Assembly (NCBI GenBank): GCA_965232595.1
Contig: OZ246983.1
Span: forward strand, 558,001 to 622,000
Length of the DNA stretch: 64,000 nucleotides
Reading direction: 5' to 3'
Source: SZUA-309 sp965232595
Lineage (GTDB): Bacteria; Pseudomonadota; Gammaproteobacteria; Pseudomonadales; Azotimanducaceae
Position numbers and translations under genes: made by a program. How positions within the stretch are numbered: the stretch's first letter is position 1; each line of letters begins with the position of its first letter. This document shows, piece after piece, positions 9,108-18,313 of the stretch. Under the pieces are notes generated by a model. That model saw only the letters and a list, made by a program, of their open reading frames with translations. It had not been told where the DNA came from and ran no database searches.

Positions 9108-9608
9108 TTACGACTGGGGCAGGATGACCCGGTCGATGACGTGGATGACGCCATTGGATGCGTCCACATCTGCAGCGACGACCTTCGCGCCGCCGATGCT
9201 CACACCGTCGGTGGTGTCGATGGCGAGGGCGCTGCCTTCAACGGTTACCACTTCGTTCAGCTTGACCACGTCCGTGGACATGGCTTCGCCGCTGACCACG
9301 TGCAGGGTCAGGACTTTGGCCAGTTGATCCGGATCAGCGAGCAGGCCTTCGAGCGCGCCAGCCGGCAGCGCAGCAAAAGCTTCGTCAGTCGGGGCGAGGA
9401 CAGTGAACGGGCCTTCACCTTCCAGCACGCTGGTCAGAGAAGCGGCGTCCAGCGCCGTGAGCAGGGTGTTGAAGCTGCCAGCTTCAGTGGCGACGGCCAC
9501 AATGTCTTTATCCGCTTTCGCGTAGTTGCCACCAGCCATCGCGCTGAGGGCAATACCGAGACCGGCTATCAGCATGGCTACAGGAGAGAGTTTCTTGATA
9601 CTGCGCAT
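9108..9608 (-). CDS. Secreted fasciclin (FAS1) domain protein
   Basis: 166 residues with a signal peptide (MRSIKKLSPVAMLIAGLGIALSAMA) followed by a single FAS1 domain. The two conserved FAS1 boxes are visible as PFTVLAPTDEAFAALP and ASNGVIHVIDRVILP. FAS1 proteins are extracytoplasmic adhesion or surface proteins. Length matches single-domain bacterial members. AAGGAAACGAA precedes the ATG. A long perfect inverted repeat lies 31 bases upstream of the start and a terminator follows, so the gene is probably monocistronic. Confidence 0.9.
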   Translation of the reverse strand: MRSIKKLSPVAMLIAGLGIALSAMAGGNYAKADKDIVAVATEAGSFNTLLTALDAASLTSVLEGEGPFTVLAPTDEAFAALPAGALEGLLADPDQLAKVLTLHVVSGEAMSTDVVKLNEVVTVEGSALAIDTTDGVSIGGAKVVAADVDASNGVIHVIDRVILPQS

Positions 9609-9639
9609 TTCGTTTCCTTGAGGGGTTGTTAAAGATGCA

Positions 9640-9662
9640 GCGCGCTCATTCCCTGAGCGCGC
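9640..9662. promoter_or_regulatory. Perfect 9-5-9 inverted repeat upstream of fasciclin gene
   Basis: Arms GCGCGCTCA and TGAGCGCGC are perfectly complementary around TTCCC. It lies 32-54 bases before the fasciclin ATG, in or near the promoter/leader. No U-run follows it, so an operator or leader hairpin is more likely than a terminator. The function is unknown. Confidence 0.4.
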
Positions 9663-9779
9663 GATCGATCATCGCCGGGCGGACGTGAACGGGAGGTGGA
9701 GGGCGTGTGAAACGTCGGTGAGCGGGACGCAGCTTTCCCCGATGCGCCTGTCAGGTTTTCCCGTGAGTCCATTTGCTGA

Positions 9780-11327
9780 CTAGACGGGAGTCAGCCGATT
9801 GCTGCCCGAGGTGCTGACATAGGCTGCTGCGCGAGTCTCGGTGTGCTGACGCTGCAGCACCGTGTCCACCAGCCACCACTCCGCCTGCATCTGCTCCCGG
9901 GTCAGGGTCGTGACCAGATATCCGCGCTCGCTCAGATTCGTCCACTTCATGTGCGGCATGCTGGCCATGATCTGCGCTTCCTGCGGCCGGGCTTCCACCG
10001 GATCGTTATACCGCGAGCGGGAAGTCACGGAGGACGTCACCAGCTCCACGGCGACGTTGCCCTGGCCATTGGCGTAGGCATCACCGTACGGATTCGGGTG
10101 GATGTCCAGCGCCCAGCTGGAGTGGATGTCGCCGGTGACGACGACGTTGTTGCCTATGCCGCCAGCCTGCAGGTGCTCGATGATCGCCTGCCGATCGTGG
10201 GGGTAGCCGTCCCACTGGTCCGGGTTCAGCACCACACCGCCTTCACCGAGCAACTGACCGAACATGCACTGATTGCCGAGCACGCGCCAATGGGCCTCGC
10301 GCCCGGCTGAGGCGGTCAGCTGATTGAGCAACCAGGTACGCTGCTCGGCGCCGAGGAGCGACCGAGCGGGATCGGAAAGTGCCGGAGAGTCCGCCGCCAC
10401 CTGCTCGCTGCGGCCATGCAGGCGCGTATCCAGCATCAGGAGATCCACCGTGTTGCCGAAGCGGAAACCGCGGAAGATGCGCGGCGCAGCGATGGACATG
10501 GGCTGTGCTCGAATGGGCATCCACTCGTGGTAGGCCTGCATCGCGGCGGCCTTGCGCAGCGCCCAGTCGCCTTCGTCGGGCGTGTGGTTCTGCGCGCCAT
10601 GCATCCAGCTGTTGTTGGCGCTCTCATGATCGTCCCACACGCAGATCCAGGGATGCGCCTGGTGCGCCGCCTGCAGATCGGGATCCGTCTTGTACTGAGC
10701 GTGGCGCAGCCGATAGTCGCTGAGGCTGAGAATTTCGTTGTCCGGCACGTGACGGCGGACGTCGATCACGCCGTCGCGGCTCCGCGCCGGGTACTCATAG
10801 AGATAGTCGCCAAGGTGCAGCACGGCGTTCAGCTCTTCCCGCTCAGCTATGCGCCGATACACGTTGAAGTAGCCGAAAGGATGGTTGGCACAGCTTGCGG
10901 AGGCAAAGGAGATGGGATCGTCGCCGCCGACCGGGGCGGTGCGGGTCCGCCCGACCGGGCTCTGCTGGCCACCGCTGCGGAACTGATAGTAGTAACGGGT
11001 GCCGGGTTGCAGGCCGCGAACATCGACTTTAGCGGTGTAATCGCGGCTGGCGTGGGTGCGGGTGAAGCCTCGGCCGACCACCTGATTGAGCGCCGGATCA
11101 GTTGCGATCAGCCAGTCCACATCCAGCGCCGAATCATCACGTTTTGCTGGTGTCACTCGCGTCCAGAGGATGATGCCGTCCGCGAGGGGATCGCCGCTGG
11201 CAACGCCATGTTGAAATCGCGAATGGCGGTCTTCCGCAGCGGCGAAAGTGCGAACCGGGAAGGCCACCGTTGCTGCGCTCGCGCTGCCTGCGGCGAGGAA
11301 CCGGCGGCGGTTCATGCGGTTATCCAT
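9780..11327 (-). CDS. phoD: Alkaline phosphatase D (PhoD), Tat-exported
   Basis: 515 residues from the ATG at 11327, preceded by AAGGAG with 5-base spacing; the frame is open further upstream, but the twin-arginine motif NRRRFLAAG fixes the start near here. After the Tat signal come the PhoD-type N-terminal domain (FQHGVASGDP) and the metallophosphatase core with SCANHPFGYFNVY, HLGDYLYEY, WDDHESANNSW and VTGDIHSSWA. PhoD enzymes are periplasmic Ca/Fe phosphodiesterases/monoesterases that release phosphate from organic esters. No Pho box was recognised upstream. Confidence 0.9.
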   Translation of the reverse strand: MDNRMNRRRFLAAGSASAATVAFPVRTFAAAEDRHSRFQHGVASGDPLADGIILWTRVTPAKRDDSALDVDWLIATDPALNQVVGRGFTRTHASRDYTAKVDVRGLQPGTRYYYQFRSGGQQSPVGRTRTAPVGGDDPISFASASCANHPFGYFNVYRRIAEREELNAVLHLGDYLYEYPARSRDGVIDVRRHVPDNEILSLSDYRLRHAQYKTDPDLQAAHQAHPWICVWDDHESANNSWMHGAQNHTPDEGDWALRKAAAMQAYHEWMPIRAQPMSIAAPRIFRGFRFGNTVDLLMLDTRLHGRSEQVAADSPALSDPARSLLGAEQRTWLLNQLTASAGREAHWRVLGNQCMFGQLLGEGGVVLNPDQWDGYPHDRQAIIEHLQAGGIGNNVVVTGDIHSSWALDIHPNPYGDAYANGQGNVAVELVTSSVTSRSRYNDPVEARPQEAQIMASMPHMKWTNLSERGYLVTTLTREQMQAEWWLVDTVLQRQHTETRAAAYVSTSGSNRLTPV

Positions 11328-11490
11328 GGTACTCCTTGGCTGGAAAGGGCTCCGGATGCTCGCTACGGTATCGCGATCACCGGATTGAAGCCACGCAGGC
11401 ATCCGCGGAGAAAGGACCACCATGGGTGGATGCCAGGATCCTGGTACAGTCCGCGGTAGAGCGTTGTCGCCGATCAGAGCTAAGGCCCCC

Positions 11491-13356
11491 ATGCGCAAGA
11501 TCACTCTCCTCTCCTCTCTACTCCTCTGTGCCGCCTGTCAGGAGGCTGCGCCGCCTGCCGGCTCCGCTGAAACTACGGAGCCGGCCACAGCGGGAACGAT
11601 CGAAACCACGCTGAGCGAAAGCGATCGCCTCAACGCCTGGTTCGACGAGAAGTTCGAAGAGCGTGTGTTGATGAACCCGGCCTGGCTGACCCGCCTGGCT
11701 CGCAAAGAACGCTACGACGAGTACAACGATCTCAGCGAAGCCGAGGCCGATCGCCAGGTGCAGTGGCTGGCGGACTCGGTGGCGGAGCTCGAAGCCAACT
11801 TCACCTACGAGGCGCTGGATCTGGAGGCCAGAACCTCCTGGGATCTCTGGGTCTATCAGTACCAGCAGGCGCTCGATGCGGCGGCTTACCGACGCGGAAG
11901 CTACATCTTCACCCAGATGCTCGGGCCCCAATCCAGCGTGCCGCAGTTCCTGATCCGGTTTCACCGGGTGGACGACGCCGCCGACATGACGGCCTATGTC
12001 AAGCGGATCGCCGGGATCTCCCGCGCCATCCGGCAACTGCTGGTGCAGGCCCAGGCTCGTGCCCGGCAGGGGGTGCGACCACCCAGGTTCGGCCATGAAG
12101 GCGCCATCAGCGAGGCACAGAAACTGATTACCGGCGTGCCCTTCAGCCAGATTGGCCCGGACTCGCCGCTCTGGTCGGACGCAAAGAAAAAGATCGCCGC
12201 GCTCGAAACCGCCGGCAAGGTGGACCAGGCCACGGGGGATCAGCTCCGCGCCGATGCCCGCTCAGCGCTGCTGGAAGACTTCCAGCCCTCCTACACCGCG
12301 CTCATCGACTGGCTCAACACCGACATCGACTTCGTAACGCCTCAAGCTCAGGGGGTGGGCAGCCTGCCGAACGGCGCCGAGTACTATCAGTACCGACTCA
12401 ACGCCAGCACGACCACGGATCTGACGGCGGACGAGATCCATCAGCTTGGCCTCGCCGAAGTGGCGCGCATTCAGGCGGAGATGAACGTGATCAAAGCCCA
12501 GGTCGGGTTCGAGGGGGATCTGCCGTCCTTCTTCAACTTCATGCGGGAAGACGAACGCTTCCAGTACCCCAACACGGACGAAGGCAGGCAGGGGTATCTC
12601 GACGACTCCACCGCGTACCTCGACTTCATCAACACCCGGCTGCCCGACTACTTCGGCATCCTGCCCAAAGCCGAGCTCGTCGTCCGCCGTGTGGAGCCCT
12701 TCCGCGAGCAGGACGGCGCACCACAACACTACTCTCTCGGCGCGCCGGACGGCTCGCGCCCGGGCATCTACTACGCGCACCTCTCCGACATGCGCGCCAT
12801 GCCGAAACACCTGATGGAGGCCATCGCCTATCACGAGGGCAATCCCGGCCATCACATGCAGATCTCCATCGCCCAGGAATCCGAGTCAGTGCCGAAGTTC
12901 CGCACCCAGCTCGGATTTACCGCCTACTCCGAAGGCTGGGGACTGTACGCCGAGCTGCTGGCCAAAGAGATGGGCGCCTACGAGGATCCGTACTCGGACT
13001 TCGGTCGCCTGAGCACTGAGATCTGGCGCGCCGTGCGGCTGGTGGTGGACACCGGGATCCATGCCAAGGGCTGGTCGGAGGAACAGGCCATCGCCTACTT
13101 CCAGGCCAACTCAGCTCTCGCCGATGGCGCCATCAAGGCGGAAGTGCGCCGCTACTTCGTCTGGCCCGGGCAGGCGACGGCCTACAAGATCGGCATGCTG
13201 AAGATCCAGGAGCTGAGGCGGTCAGCGGAACTGGCCCTGGGCGACCGCTTCGACATTCGTGCTTTCCACGACACCGTGCTCGGTGGCGGCGCGTTGCCGC
13301 TGAGCATTCTCGAGCGGCGCATTGAGGAGTGGATTGCCGCAAACAGCGCTGGCTGA
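11491..13356 (+). CDS. DUF885 family lipoprotein (putative metallopeptidase)
   Basis: 621 residues starting at MRKITLLSSLLLCAAC, a lipoprotein signal with lipobox LCAAC; an upstream in-frame start at 11422 would bury this signal and overlap the region upstream of phoD. The DUF885 hallmark YHEGNPGHH (around residue 448) resembles a zinc-binding HExx...H motif, and ARTSWDLWVYQYQ is typical of the N-terminal half. DUF885 proteins are predicted periplasmic or outer-membrane-anchored zinc peptidases. It is divergent from phoD. The TonB receptor follows about 100 bases later behind its own likely promoter. Confidence 0.85.
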   Translation: MRKITLLSSLLLCAACQEAAPPAGSAETTEPATAGTIETTLSESDRLNAWFDEKFEERVLMNPAWLTRLARKERYDEYNDLSEAEADRQVQWLADSVAELEANFTYEALDLEARTSWDLWVYQYQQALDAAAYRRGSYIFTQMLGPQSSVPQFLIRFHRVDDAADMTAYVKRIAGISRAIRQLLVQAQARARQGVRPPRFGHEGAISEAQKLITGVPFSQIGPDSPLWSDAKKKIAALETAGKVDQATGDQLRADARSALLEDFQPSYTALIDWLNTDIDFVTPQAQGVGSLPNGAEYYQYRLNASTTTDLTADEIHQLGLAEVARIQAEMNVIKAQVGFEGDLPSFFNFMREDERFQYPNTDEGRQGYLDDSTAYLDFINTRLPDYFGILPKAELVVRRVEPFREQDGAPQHYSLGAPDGSRPGIYYAHLSDMRAMPKHLMEAIAYHEGNPGHHMQISIAQESESVPKFRTQLGFTAYSEGWGLYAELLAKEMGAYEDPYSDFGRLSTEIWRAVRLVVDTGIHAKGWSEEQAIAYFQANSALADGAIKAEVRRYFVWPGQATAYKIGMLKIQELRRSAELALGDRFDIRAFHDTVLGGGALPLSILERRIEEWIAANSAG

Positions 13357-13392
13357 GACGCCAAGCTCGGAATGTCCGACTGTCGACATCGA

Positions 13393-13422
13393 TTGTTACG
13401 AATAGTAACGGCAATGTGTTAT
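13393..13422 (+). promoter_or_regulatory. Candidate promoter and GTTAC-N5-GTAAC palindrome before TonB receptor
   Basis: TTGTTA (13393-13398) and TGTTAT (13417-13422) are separated by 18 bases and resemble sigma-70 -35/-10 boxes. A perfect inverted repeat GTTAC-GAATA-GTAAC (13395-13409) overlaps the -35 box, in a position where a bound regulator would block or modulate transcription. The assignment rests on pattern only. Confidence 0.4.
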
Positions 13423-13458
13423 GTGTAACTTTCCATAACTTTTTTCTGGAGAGAGCAT

Positions 13459-16400
13459 ATGCCGTTCCTATGGCCACGGCCGAATTCTGCCCGCACAAAG
13501 CAGATCGGCCTTCCAGCCCTGTTTCTAACCGCCCTGCTGCCCTTTGCGCCCACCGCGCAGGCTGAAGAAGGCGCGATAGAAGAAATTGTCGTCACCGGCT
13601 CCTATATCAGGCGCGCCCCAGAAGACGCCCCATCCCCCGTGCGCGCCATCGGCCGCGAAGAGCTCGAAGCGACCGGCACGTCGCAGCTCGGCGACATGGT
13701 GATGCGCCTGCCTTCGGTGGTGGGATCAGAAAACGTCACCGCCCAGGAACAGAGCGTGGGCGGCGCCGGTGCGGCCAATGTGAACATCCGCAACCTGGGC
13801 CTGGCATCAACCCTGGTGCTGCTGGACGGCAAGCGGGTCAACGTGGGCACCTCCATCTCCAACCGCGGCGAGCAGTTCGTCGACATCAACCGCATCCCGT
13901 TCATCATGGTTGAGAACGTGGAGATCCTGAAAGATGGCGCGTCGGCCGTATACGGTTCTGACGCTGTTGCGGGCGTGGCCAACTTCAAGACCCGCTCCAA
14001 CTTCGAAGGCTTCGAGATACAGGCCATGTATCAGGACTCCTTCAAAGGCCGCGCCTACGACTTCGAAGATCTGGGGCTGCCCGAGATCTACCGGGACGGC
14101 GTAACGGGCTTTAATAAAGACGAAGCCAACGACATGGACATCGGCGCGATCTGGGGCTTCAGCAACGAGCGCACCCAGTTCGTGATCGGCGCCAACTACT
14201 TTGAGCGCGATGCGCTGCAGACGCTTGCGCGCGACTTCGCGACGGAGCGGACCATCGACGGCTCCGTGGGTGGACCCAGCCCCTTCAACCTGCCCCAGGA
14301 TCAGTTCGCGACCACTGCAGGCCTCGAGGCCTTCGGCACGACCAACGTCATCTACGACTCCTCCTGTCTTGCCATCGGCAGCTACCGAACCCGCAACGGC
14401 GGCCTCTGCTCCACCAAAAACGATCTGCTGTCCCGGGACATCTTCTCCCAGGAGCGACGCAAGCAGCTGCTCGCCACCTTTGCCCACACGGTCAACGACC
14501 AGGTGGAGATCTACGGCATGTTCGGAGGCTCCGAGAACAGCACGGTGATCAACCAGTCGCCGTCTTTCCCGATCACCTCCGGCAGCACCTACGACGCCAA
14601 CAACCCCGGCCTGATCTACGAGATCCAGAGCGGCTACGCTGCGCTGCCAGGCGTGCCGAACGGCGACGATGTAGCCAACCGGCTGGTCCCGGCCCCGCTG
14701 CCTCTCGTGTCCTTCCTGCCCGGCCCGCAACCGGCAACGCCTGACGAGGCTTTGGCCCGGATCGGCACCGTTAACTTCAACGGCGTGGCCCGCCCGTCCG
14801 TGGAGCACCTTCGGCATGCGCAGGGTGTACCCGCAGACGTAAACGGTGACGGCGTGATCTCCGAAGGAGAGACGTTCCGGAACCGGAACCAGAGCAACAT
14901 CGATCGCGAAACCCGCTTGTTCTCGCTGGGTGCTCGCGGTGAGCTCAACGAATCCTGGAGCTTCGACACCGCCTATACCTACTCGAGCGAGAAGAGCCAG
15001 ACCGTGTTCTACGACACCGTGGTCTCGCGCCTGCAGGACGGCCTGAACGGCTACTTCGGGATCGGCTGCGACCGGAACGCGCCGGGCCAGAACCCGGGCG
15101 AAGGTCTCTGCACCTGGTTCAACCCGTTCGGCAACTCCATTCTGGAGCCGGATCGGGTTGTGCTGGATGGTTTCGGCAACGAGCACACGCTCGGCAATGA
15201 CGCAGCCTACGTAGACGCGCTGTTCGGCGAAGGCGTTAACACCGCAGAGACAAAACTCTCGGTCTTCGATGTGGTCTTCTCCACTTCGGCGTTGGGCGGC
15301 TGGCAGCTGGGCGGCGGCGGCGTTGGCCTCGCCTTCGGCGGTCAGTACCGCGAAGAGAAGCAGCGGGCGGGCGGCAACGAGCTGGCCACCGATCAGAGCT
15401 TCCCGTTCGCCTTCACCGGCCCGACCGTGCCGTTCTCCGCAGAGCAGGATATCTGGGCCGTGTTCGGTGAGCTGGCGCTGCCGGTCACCGATGCGCTCGA
15501 GGTGCAGCTGGCGCTGCGCTATGAGGACTACGGCGGCGACACCGGCGACACCCTGGACCCGAAGCTGGCGGCTCGCTGGGAAGTTACCGACAGCCTGATT
15601 CTGCGTGGCTCCGTGAGCACGTCGTTCCGCGGCCCGTCGCTGAATCAGAAGTTCGGCCGCGCGACCGGCCTGCAGTTCATCAACCCGCCGGATGCCGACG
15701 CGATCGTCGCCGCCGGGCTTGATCCGGCCACCACCGGCAACTTCGGCAGCGGCGTGTTCGGGCGCCTGCCGACCTTCGGTAACGAAGAGCTGGAGCCGGA
15801 AGACTCCACCAACTTCAACATCGGTGTGATCTGGAACGTGACCGACACCCTGACCCTGTCAGTGGACTACTGGAACTACGATTTCCAGAACATCATCATC
15901 GGCGATGACTTCCGCGGGCTGGCAAACGACTGCCAGATTCAGTGGGGCCAGGCCGGACGCCCGCAGTCGGGCAACAGCGCAGACACTACCGGCATCGAGG
16001 CCTGTAACTTCCGCAACCTGGATGGCAACGCCGCAACGCCGGACATCGTGCTCGACGCTGCTGGCAACCCGCTGTCGGTGGAAACCAGCTTCACCAACGG
16101 CACGCAGCTGAAAACCTCAGGCCTGGATTTCCTCGGCCGCTTTGACATCGGCACCGACGTCGGCAGCTTCGGTTCCACCCTGGATCTCAGCTGGTTCCTC
16201 GAGTACGAGATCGATCGCGCGATCACGCCGTTCGACACCCGCACCAACCCGGGCGAAACCGTGGATCTGGTCGGCATCAGCGAGAACGTGCTGGTTTCCA
16301 GACCGCTGCCTGAGTGGAAGATGTCCTGGCTGTTCGACTGGTCGTTGCGCGGTCACTACGCCAACGTGGTGATCAACTACGTGGACTCGGTGGTGGAGCC

Positions 16401-16617
16401 AAACTCCCAGCCGGCGAACCTGAAGGTGGACAGCTTCACCACGGTGGACCTGTCTTACACCTACAACTTCGACAACATCGGCCTCGGCCTGACGGCCGGC
16501 GCGGTGAACGTCTTTGATGAGGATCCGCCAACGGCTTCCGGCTTCAACGCCTACGAGTCGACCATCCACGATCCCCGCGGACGGCTCTGGTACTTCCGCC
16601 TGCGCTACTCGCTGTAG
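13459..16617 (+). CDS. TonB-dependent outer-membrane receptor
   Basis: 1052 residues. The signal peptide ends near TAQAEEG, and a TonB box-like EEIVVTGS follows at once. The plug domain carries LEATGTSQLGDMVMRLPSV, NIRNLG and LVLLDGKRV, and KDGASAVYGSDAVAGV is the conserved plug/barrel junction. The rest is a large barrel that ends RLWYFRLRYSL with a terminal aromatic-rich strand typical of outer-membrane insertion. These receptors import siderophores, vitamins or oligosaccharides using TonB energy; the VTGS and VNGDGVISEGE-type features resemble Xanthomonas/Caulobacter-like carbohydrate or peptide receptors. GGAGAGA precedes the ATG. Confidence 0.93.
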   Translation: MPFLWPRPNSARTKQIGLPALFLTALLPFAPTAQAEEGAIEEIVVTGSYIRRAPEDAPSPVRAIGREELEATGTSQLGDMVMRLPSVVGSENVTAQEQSVGGAGAANVNIRNLGLASTLVLLDGKRVNVGTSISNRGEQFVDINRIPFIMVENVEILKDGASAVYGSDAVAGVANFKTRSNFEGFEIQAMYQDSFKGRAYDFEDLGLPEIYRDGVTGFNKDEANDMDIGAIWGFSNERTQFVIGANYFERDALQTLARDFATERTIDGSVGGPSPFNLPQDQFATTAGLEAFGTTNVIYDSSCLAIGSYRTRNGGLCSTKNDLLSRDIFSQERRKQLLATFAHTVNDQVEIYGMFGGSENSTVINQSPSFPITSGSTYDANNPGLIYEIQSGYAALPGVPNGDDVANRLVPAPLPLVSFLPGPQPATPDEALARIGTVNFNGVARPSVEHLRHAQGVPADVNGDGVISEGETFRNRNQSNIDRETRLFSLGARGELNESWSFDTAYTYSSEKSQTVFYDTVVSRLQDGLNGYFGIGCDRNAPGQNPGEGLCTWFNPFGNSILEPDRVVLDGFGNEHTLGNDAAYVDALFGEGVNTAETKLSVFDVVFSTSALGGWQLGGGGVGLAFGGQYREEKQRAGGNELATDQSFPFAFTGPTVPFSAEQDIWAVFGELALPVTDALEVQLALRYEDYGGDTGDTLDPKLAARWEVTDSLILRGSVSTSFRGPSLNQKFGRATGLQFINPPDADAIVAAGLDPATTGNFGSGVFGRLPTFGNEELEPEDSTNFNIGVIWNVTDTLTLSVDYWNYDFQNIIIGDDFRGLANDCQIQWGQAGRPQSGNSADTTGIEACNFRNLDGNAATPDIVLDAAGNPLSVETSFTNGTQLKTSGLDFLGRFDIGTDVGSFGSTLDLSWFLEYEIDRAITPFDTRTNPGETVDLVGISENVLVSRPLPEWKMSWLFDWSLRGHYANVVINYVDSVVEPNSQPANLKVDSFTTVDLSYTYNFDNIGLGLTAGAVNVFDEDPPTASGFNAYESTIHDPRGRLWYFRLRYSL

Positions 16618-16630
16618 GCACTGCACCGCG

Positions 16631-16659
16631 AAACACCCTGCCCCCTGGCGGGGTGTTTT
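16631..16659 (+). terminator. Rho-independent terminator after TonB receptor gene
   Basis: A 12-bp stem (AAACACCCTGCC with GGCGGGGTGTTT, one G-T wobble) around CCCT is followed by TTTT. It lies 14 bases after the receptor stop and 16 before the convergent beta-propeller gene's stop. The A-rich left arm means it may also work for the leftward gene. Confidence 0.8.
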
Positions 16660-16674
16660 GCGTTTGGGCCCTGG

Positions 16675-17757
16675 TTATTGCCCGCTTAGGTCTACCCGCA
16701 GAATCCGGTCGCCGTGGAACGAGCCGATGAAGAGCTCGTCGCCAACACGCAAACCAACCGTTCCCGCCCCCATGGGCGCACCCTCTGTCTCGTAGAGCGT
16801 TTCGACGATGGTCATGGAGTCGGGGTCGAGCGCGACAATCTTGAACGGAATGCTGCATGCGCCCTGCTGGATGCTCACGCAGGCGCCAAACTCTTCCCCC
16901 GTGACGTCGCCGAGAGAAGCGATAAGCACCCGGCCATCCGGAGACCAGCGGGCGTTATCCGGTGAGGCCACCGCTGCCCGGCCGAGCTCACGGCCGGTAG
17001 CCACCTCCACCTTCCGCACGCTGTTTTCCGCGGTTGCGTTCATGTAGATGAAGCGGCCGTCGGGCGAGGTGACGATCCCGTTCGGCATCGCGCCCGCCGT
17101 ACCTTCGATATCCCGAAAGCTGGCGTCGGCTTGCGACCAAGCGTAGGCGTGGCCCGTCTCGAACTGCGGTATGCCCTGGGTGAGATCAATGGGCGGGTCC
17201 AGCGGAATCATCTGCGTGGTGTAGAAGTCGCCATTGGATAGCGCGGCGATGCTGTTCAGCGACGCGTTCGGCGGCGACGGCACGCAACCGCGCCACGCCA
17301 CCTGCCAGTCCGTGCCTTCACCCATCACCTCAAAGAGCTCAACCGCTTCGCGGCTGCCGTGCTGGATCACCAGCAGCTGCAAACGCCCATCGTCTCGGCG
17401 GACGAGATCAATCCCGTGGGCGTTGAATGCCTCCCCCGGAGGCGCTGTGCAGGCCGGATCACCCCAGCCCGGCTCCGCCGGGCCACCCTGGCCACCGCGA
17501 TACACCGTGTGCACCTGCTCGCTCTCGAGCTCCATGACCAGCAGCCCGCCGCTGACCGCACCCGAGGCGCCGTACTCGCCGATCAGGATGGCCTGATCGC
17601 CCGGCAGCGCGACAATGTCCTCAGGATTTGAGAAGCCGCAGATCGGCCGCGCGTTGCCGATCGGGTCACAGTCGATGATGGCCTGCGCGTGGGCTGCCTG
17701 AGCGCCGAGCAGCCAGGCCGCGAGCATGGCAAGAGATAGTAAGAACAAACGTTGCAT
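16675..17757 (-). CDS. Secreted beta-propeller protein (SMP-30/gluconolactonase-like)
   Basis: 360 residues from the ATG at 17757, preceded by GGGAGGG; a farther in-frame start at 17784 would add residues before the signal peptide MQRLFLLSLAMLAAWLLGAQ. The mature part has repeated blades such as MPNGIVTSPDGRFIYMNATA and DNARWSPDGRVLIASLGD, as in NHL or SMP-30-type six-bladed propellers. Four or more cysteines (DCDP, ICGF, PACT, ACVS, ACS) suggest disulfides in an exported protein. Substrate is unknown. Confidence 0.72.
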   Translation of the reverse strand: MQRLFLLSLAMLAAWLLGAQAAHAQAIIDCDPIGNARPICGFSNPEDIVALPGDQAILIGEYGASGAVSGGLLVMELESEQVHTVYRGGQGGPAEPGWGDPACTAPPGEAFNAHGIDLVRRDDGRLQLLVIQHGSREAVELFEVMGEGTDWQVAWRGCVPSPPNASLNSIAALSNGDFYTTQMIPLDPPIDLTQGIPQFETGHAYAWSQADASFRDIEGTAGAMPNGIVTSPDGRFIYMNATAENSVRKVEVATGRELGRAAVASPDNARWSPDGRVLIASLGDVTGEEFGACVSIQQGACSIPFKIVALDPDSMTIVETLYETEGAPMGAGTVGLRVGDELFIGSFHGDRILRVDLSGQ

Positions 17758-17855
17758 GAAAAACCCTCCCAGACTTGTGCCCATAGTAAGCCATCGCGAG
17801 GCGGACAGGTCCGGAAGGTATGATTGCGAGCACGTCGCTGCCGCGAAGATCTAGA

Positions 17856-18305
17856 ATGCACCGCATGTGTAGATTCGTGTTCTTACTCGCGCTATCGCTC
17901 AGCCTGGCGGCTTGCGATGGCCCGTTCGGTATTACTTCCGGTGGGGAGCTGAGCGGGACCGTCGAGGATCCACCAGTAGTCTGGCAGTTCGAAGCCGAGG
18001 CCGGGCTGGCCCAGTTGGAAACCCGCCCGGAAGATCCCTACTCGATCAACCTCGCCTATGTTCAGCTGGACGGGCGCCTGTACGTCTACGCTGGAGACAC
18101 GAGGACAAACTGGGTGCAGCACATCGAGCAAAACCCGCTCGTGCGCATTCTCATCGATGAAACGCTCTACCCGGTCCGCGTGGTTCGCGTCAGCGACGAC
18201 GAGGAGCTGGCCGCGTTCGCCGCCCAATGGACGAGTCGCGGCATGTTTCAACGAGATCCGCTGCAGTTCGAGGAGGTCTGGTTGTACCGGCTCGAAACGC
18301 GTTAA
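17856..18305 (+). CDS. Small lipoprotein, possible split-barrel flavin-binding-like fold
   Basis: About 149 residues from the ATG at 17856 (alternatives: 17820 or 17865). MCRFVFLLALSLSLAAC is a lipoprotein signal with lipobox SLAAC. The body contains NLAYVQLDGRLYVYAGDTRTNW and QNPLVRILIDETLYPVRVVRV. That arrangement resembles pyridoxamine-5-phosphate-oxidase or deazaflavin-reductase split barrels, where a strand-turn-strand binds the flavin phosphate. A lipidated member would be unusual, so the fold call is tentative. It is divergent from the beta-propeller gene and convergent with the hydrolase. Confidence 0.5.
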   Translation: MHRMCRFVFLLALSLSLAACDGPFGITSGGELSGTVEDPPVVWQFEAEAGLAQLETRPEDPYSINLAYVQLDGRLYVYAGDTRTNWVQHIEQNPLVRILIDETLYPVRVVRVSDDEELAAFAAQWTSRGMFQRDPLQFEEVWLYRLETR

Positions 18306-18313
18306 GGGCACGC

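Noticed and set aside
13807..15186. Long leftward open frame of 459 codons inside the TonB receptor gene
   Set aside because: It is antisense to a clear receptor gene. High-GC genes often leave such open frames, and its translation has no recognisable motif.
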